A stretch of 8,092 bases of DNA from SbD1 sp049300095 (lineage in GTDB: Bacteria; Desulfobacterota; Syntrophobacteria; Syntrophobacterales; Syntrophobacteraceae). A program made the translations under genes and the position numbers. The notes under the pieces are model-generated. The model saw nothing but the letters and a program-made list of their open reading frames with translations, had not been told where the DNA came from and made no database searches. How positions within the stretch are numbered: position 1 is the stretch's first letter; the number at the start of each line of letters is the position of its first letter. Positions 5,502-8,092 of the stretch are shown piece by piece. The DNA lies in the NCBI GenBank assembly GCA_049300095.1, contig JBAQYM010000276.1:1-8092 (forward strand), in the 5' to 3' direction.

Positions 5502-6353
5502 ATGGAAATAAAAACCTTTGGGGTTGTCGGCGCCGGCCAGATGGGCAGCGGGATCGCGCAGGTAGCCGCGATGAGCGGTCTCCAGGTAATCATGAACGAC
5601 ATCAAAAATGAATTCGTCGAGCGCGGTCTGCAAAACATCAGCAATATTCTGTCCAAAAACGTCGAAAAAGGCAAAATGGCCGCCGGGGAAAAAGAAGCGG
5701 TCCAGAGGCGGATAAAAACCAGCACGAGTTTGAAGGACATGGCCGCGGCCGACTACGTCGTCGAGGCCGCAAGCGAGAATGAATCGATAAAGTTCGGCGT
5801 CTTCCGGGAACTGGATGCGATCTGTGCGCCGGGCGCGATCCTTGCCAGCAACACCTCTTCGATTCCGATCGGCCGGATAGCCTCCCAGACGAAAAGGCCG
5901 GAAAAGATCATCGGCATGCACTTCATGAACCCCGTTCCGGTGATGAAGCTCGTCGAGGTGATCCGCGGAATCGCGACATCCGAAGAGACGTTTCAAACGA
6001 CGTGGGACCTCTCGATCAAGTTCGGCAAGACCCCCGCCCTCGCAAACGACTACCCCGGGTTTATCGCGAACCGCATCCTCATGCCGATGATAAACGAGGC
6101 CGTCTACTGTCTCTATCACGGCGTCGGGACGCGCGAGGACATCGACACGGTCATGAGGCTCGGAATGAATCACCCGATGGGGCCGCTCACCCTGGCCGAC
6201 CTGATCGGACTGGACACCTGCCTTGCGATCATGGAGACGCTCTACGCCGGGTTCTGCGATTCGAAGTACAGGCCCTGCCCGCTTCTGCGCAGGTATGTCG
6301 AGGCGGGGTGGCTGGGACGCAAGAGCGGCCGTGGCTTTTACGAGTATAAATAA
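5502..6353 (+). CDS. 3-hydroxyacyl-CoA (3-hydroxybutyryl-CoA) dehydrogenase
   Basis: This 283-residue NAD(P)-dependent cytoplasmic enzyme interconverts 3-hydroxyacyl-CoA and 3-oxoacyl-CoA, linking to the thiolase upstream. The N-terminal Rossmann fold carries GVVGAGQMGSGIAQ (G10, G12, G15). The catalytic set is visible: Ser119 in SNTSSIPI, His140 in GMHFMNPVPVMKLVEV, Glu152, and Asn190 in GFIANRI. The C-terminal helical domain has MNHPMGPLTLADLIGLD (222-238) and ends with the usual KSGRGFYEYK. Length matches single-domain Hbd/PaaH-type enzymes, not the fused FadB/FadJ type, so hydratase activity must come from another protein. The start at 5502 is set by the GGAGGAGG site. Its stop codon TAA (6351-6353) overlaps the Shine-Dalgarno of the next gene, indicating tight co-transcription and possible translational coupling. 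Confidence 0.95.
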   Translation: MEIKTFGVVGAGQMGSGIAQVAAMSGLQVIMNDIKNEFVERGLQNISNILSKNVEKGKMAAGEKEAVQRRIKTSTSLKDMAAADYVVEAASENESIKFGVFRELDAICAPGAILASNTSSIPIGRIASQTKRPEKIIGMHFMNPVPVMKLVEVIRGIATSEETFQTTWDLSIKFGKTPALANDYPGFIANRILMPMINEAVYCLYHGVGTREDIDTVMRLGMNHPMGPLTLADLIGLDTCLAIMETLYAGFCDSKYRPCPLLRRYVEAGWLGRKSGRGFYEYK

Positions 6354-6365
6354 GGATTGTTCACG

Positions 6366-7514
6366 ATGGATTTCGAACTGAACGAAGAGCAAAAGATAAT
6401 CCAGGATACGGCCGCAAAGTTTGCCAAGCGCGAACTCGAACCCTTTGCCGCCGAGATCGACAGGACAAAAGACCGCGACATCCTGAAAAAAAATCTCAAA
6501 AAGCTGGCCGAACTCGGTTTCATGGGCCTCAACGTGGACCCCGAGTATGGGGGGACCGGGGCGGGGACGGTCGCCTTCTCTCTGGTCATGACCGAGTTGG
6601 GGCGCGCGTGCGCCGCGACCGCCGTGACCGCCTCGGTAAACAACATGGTGGCCGAGGTGATCCAGGTCGTCGGCTCGGAGGAACTTAAAAGAAAGTATAT
6701 CCCGCCCATCTGCGAGGGTGAATATTACGCGGGCAGCTTCGGCCTGACCGAGACGTGCGCCGGGTCGGACCCGGCCGCGATGCGCACCTCCGCCGTGCTC
6801 GACGGGGACCACTGGGTCCTCAACGGGAGCAAGATCTTCATATCGAGCGCCGAATACGCCGGGGTTTTCGTCGTTTGGGCCGTTACCGACAAGACGGCCA
6901 GGAAGGGCAAGGGGATCAGCGCATTTCTCGTCGAGCCCTCTTTTCCGGGATTTATCATTGGAAAAGATGAAAAAAAGATGGGCCAGAACGCATCATGCAC
7001 CAACGAGCTGGTGTTCGAAAACTGCGTGGTCCCCAAGGAAAACATGCTGGGTAAACTTAACGACGGATTTCGAATCGCCGTGGCCGAGCTTGCGGGCGGG
7101 CGGATCGGGATCGGGTCGATGGCGCTCGGTATCGGCCTTGCCGCGATGGATTACGCGACGAAGTACGCAGCGGAGCGGATACAGTTCGATAAGCCCATCG
7201 CAACGCAGCAGGCGATCCAGTGGATGATCGCCGACAACTACACGCGCCTCGAAGGCGCGAGGCTGCTGCTGCTGCGGGCCGCATCCCTGAAAGACCGGGG
7301 GAAATACTACGCCAAGGAGGCCTCGATGGCCAAGCTGTATGCCACCGAATCGGCAAACAAGGCCTGCTACGACGCCCTCCAGATGCTCGGGGGATACGGC
7401 TACACCAACGATTACCCCATCGAGCGCTTCTACCGGGACGTTCGCATCACCACCATCTACGAAGGCACCAGCGAGATCCAGCGCATCATCATCGCGCGGG
7501 AACTGCTCAAGTAG
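6366..7514 (+). CDS. Acyl-CoA dehydrogenase (short-chain/butyryl-CoA type)
   Basis: This 382-residue FAD enzyme oxidises an acyl-CoA to trans-2-enoyl-CoA and passes electrons to an electron transfer flavoprotein. Family signatures run in order: YGGTGAG (61-67), the flavin/substrate loop SFGLTETCAGSD (124-135), WVLNGSKIFIS (150-160), ERIQFDKPI (270-278), QMLGGYGYTNDYPIERFYRD (339-358) and the C-terminal IYEGTSEIQR. Glu366 in that last motif is in the catalytic-base position of short-chain and butyryl-CoA dehydrogenases. The ATG at 6366 is preferred: TAAGGA (6351-6356) lies 9 nt upstream, overlaps the previous stop, and MDFELNEEQ is the usual family start. A TTG at 6357 is too close to that site. 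One oddity is Thr-Cys (130-131) in the usually TEPxAGSD loop. No etfAB or crotonase gene is adjacent; substrate is probably C4 by context, but branched or other short chains are possible. Confidence 0.95.
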   Translation: MDFELNEEQKIIQDTAAKFAKRELEPFAAEIDRTKDRDILKKNLKKLAELGFMGLNVDPEYGGTGAGTVAFSLVMTELGRACAATAVTASVNNMVAEVIQVVGSEELKRKYIPPICEGEYYAGSFGLTETCAGSDPAAMRTSAVLDGDHWVLNGSKIFISSAEYAGVFVVWAVTDKTARKGKGISAFLVEPSFPGFIIGKDEKKMGQNASCTNELVFENCVVPKENMLGKLNDGFRIAVAELAGGRIGIGSMALGIGLAAMDYATKYAAERIQFDKPIATQQAIQWMIADNYTRLEGARLLLLRAASLKDRGKYYAKEASMAKLYATESANKACYDALQMLGGYGYTNDYPIERFYRDVRITTIYEGTSEIQRIIIARELLK

Positions 7515-7570
7515 CGGAAGACGGAAGACGGAAGACGGAAGACGGAGAAGGGAAGACGGAGAAGGGAGAG
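7515..7570. repeat. Heptanucleotide tandem array (CGGAAGA) after the acyl-CoA dehydrogenase stop
   Basis: Four perfect copies of CGGAAGA cover 7515-7542. They are followed by two 14-bp units beginning CGGAGAAGGG (7543-7556 and 7557-7570). Total length is 56 bp, all in multiples of 7. The array starts on the base after the TAG stop (7512-7514), so it does not affect the coding frame. It looks like a slippage-prone simple sequence repeat whose copy number may vary. Confidence 0.9.
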
Positions 7571-7806
7571 CGGGGCGGGGATCAGGGGGCTGTTGCCCAA
7601 ATGCAAAAGTTACGACAGGTATGGCCCAAACAGGGCGGAGGTCTCCCCTCCCTTGGTGGGAGGGGCTGGGGGAGGGGGTCGTAAGTACTTGAAAATTCAA
7701 CACCCTCCCCTAACCCCTCCCATCGAAGGGAGGGGGACTCACGTCCAGCTCGATAGCCGCTCAACTTGAATATTTCTTTGGGCAACAGCCCCTTGATCCC
7801 GCCCCG
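7571..7806. mobile_element. MITE-like element with ~30-bp terminal inverted repeats
   Basis: The left end 7571-7601 (31 bp) and right end 7777-7806 (30 bp) are inverted copies differing by one substitution and one indel. Each contains the core GGGGCTGTTGCCCAAA reading inward. The 236-bp interior encodes no protein and holds a second nested palindrome (7641-7738). There is no clear target-site duplication in the bases immediately outside (gagag on the left, tttttt on the right). Size, TIRs and lack of coding content fit a miniature inverted-repeat transposable element mobilised in trans, but no transposase is in view. It may also act as a terminator for the beta-oxidation operon. Confidence 0.65.
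7641..7738. repeat. Nested GC-rich palindrome inside the MITE-like element
   Basis: The arm 7641-7679 (pattern CTCCCTTGGTGGGAGGGG plus a G-rich run) is inversely repeated at 7702-7738, with a few mismatches and indels and a 22-nt loop. Each arm also folds on itself (CCTCCC/GGGAGG). This resembles a dispersed intergenic palindrome found in many bacterial genomes, often miscalled as proline/arginine-rich ORFs. It appears to be a repeat inserted within, or captured by, the outer element. Confidence 0.75.
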
Positions 7807-7823
7807 TTTTTTATGGCGACATT

Positions 7824-7879
7824 GAATGTAGGTTGGGTTAAGCGAATGTAGGTTGGGTTAAGCGATAGCGAAACCCAAC
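7824..7879. repeat. 20-bp tandem repeat joined to a GTTGGGTT/AACCCAAC palindrome
   Basis: The unit GAATGTAGGTTGGGTTAAGC occurs twice back to back (7824-7843, 7844-7863). The second copy continues into an inverted repeat, GTTGGGTT (7852-7859) with AACCCAAC (7872-7879), over a 12-nt loop that itself contains GCGATAGCG. GTAGGTTGGGTT...AACCCAAC is a widespread intergenic palindrome family. Here the left arm has been duplicated. Confidence 0.8.
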
Positions 7880-7911
7880 ACGCGTTGTTTCCCCCCCGTT
7901 CCCAGGCTCCC

Positions 7912-7927
7912 GGGGCTGTTGCCCAAA
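7912..7927 (+). repeat. Third copy of the 16-bp TIR core
   Basis: GGGGCTGTTGCCCAAA at 7912-7927 repeats exactly the core of the element ends at 7586-7601 and (inverted) 7777-7792. It is in the same orientation as the left end. Flanking sequence on both sides is unlike the other copies. It may be the left end of another element running beyond 8092, or a solo end left after deletion. Confidence 0.65.
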
Positions 7928-7984
7928 TCCTCATGACCGAAATGCTGGTTGCACATCACCGCAAAAGACAACCGGAATAAATCC

Positions 7985-8008
7985 GTGGGAGCGGCTTGCA
8001 GCCGCGAC
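7985..8008. repeat. REP-like hairpin (GTGGGAGCGGCTTGCAGCCGCGAC)
   Basis: GCGGCT (7991-7996) pairs perfectly with AGCCGC (8000-8005) over a 3-nt loop, preceded by GTGGGA. This is the GTGGGAGCGG-type REP pattern familiar from gammaproteobacterial genomes. The remaining bases to 8092 show no other structure. A minus-strand open frame across this area is made of repeat sequence and is not called as a gene. Confidence 0.7.
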
Positions 8009-8092
8009 GGGCGTGCCAAAGCGACGAGATCGCGGTTAGAGTCCGGGGCGTTGCCATTGCAGCGCGCATCCGCCGCCATGGCGCGTCCATCG

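Noticed and set aside
4878..6812. 644-codon minus-strand open frame across the beta-oxidation operon
   Set aside because: It is antisense to three well-supported genes and is explained by GC-rich codon bias; His/Arg/Asp-rich translation with no domain.
7641..7738. CRISPR-like appearance of repeated G/C-rich blocks
   Set aside because: The blocks are inverted, not direct repeats, with no regular unique spacers.
7858..8079. Minus-strand open frame of 73 codons at the right end
   Set aside because: It is made of the GTTGGGTT palindrome, the TIR core and the REP hairpin read through; no recognisable domain.

Overview
The window looks like chromosomal DNA from a GC-rich anaerobic or facultative bacterium. 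The best guess is the former Deltaproteobacteria (Desulfobacterota or a neighbouring group). This rests on gene style only: a beta-oxidation cassette close to a KaiC-like/HTH/cupin regulator, a DUF4412 exported protein, and intergenic gaps packed with palindromic repeats. There is no rRNA, tRNA or other marker to fix the taxonomy. Seven protein-coding genes are supported, and all seven look intact.

Left part (1-2600, leftward genes): a palindromic repeat at the window edge (1-84) is followed by a fumarylacetoacetate-hydrolase-family enzyme (895-179, minus). A long, nearly perfect palindrome (959-1088) lies between it and a 437-residue regulator (2426-1113, minus). The regulator joins an N-terminal RecA/KaiC-like domain with a degenerate Walker A, an XRE-type helix-turn-helix and a C-terminal cupin. 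A 58-bp tandem duplication sits directly upstream of it and contains a plausible sigma70-type promoter and four AGGGTA hexamers. This looks like an autoregulatory or signal-responsive control region.

Middle (2600-4268): an inverted pair of REP-like hairpins around a strong central palindrome (2671-2821) separates the regulator from a secreted DUF4412 protein (3441-2866, minus). That gene has a near-consensus TTGACA-17-TATATA promoter. A small DUF167/YggU-family gene (3673-3987, plus) is divergent from it. The gap before the next operon holds only short inverted repeats.

Right part (4269-7514, rightward operon): acetyl-CoA acetyltransferase (thiolase), 3-hydroxyacyl-CoA dehydrogenase and acyl-CoA dehydrogenase are closely spaced, each with its own Shine-Dalgarno sequence. 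Together they cover three of the four steps of short-chain acyl-CoA beta-oxidation, or of the reverse butyryl-CoA pathway. The enoyl-CoA hydratase is not in the window. The regulator could plausibly control this acyl-CoA metabolism, but that is inference from proximity.

Right end (7515-8092): there is no credible gene. The stretch holds a heptanucleotide tandem array directly after the stop codon, a 236-bp MITE-like element with ~30-bp terminal inverted repeats around a second nested palindrome, a further copy of the 16-bp TIR core, a 20-bp tandem repeat with a palindrome, and a REP-like hairpin. I see no CRISPR array, transposase gene, defence system or other clearly new multi-gene system. 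The most unusual items are the regulator architecture with its duplicated upstream region, and the density and variety of palindromic repeats.
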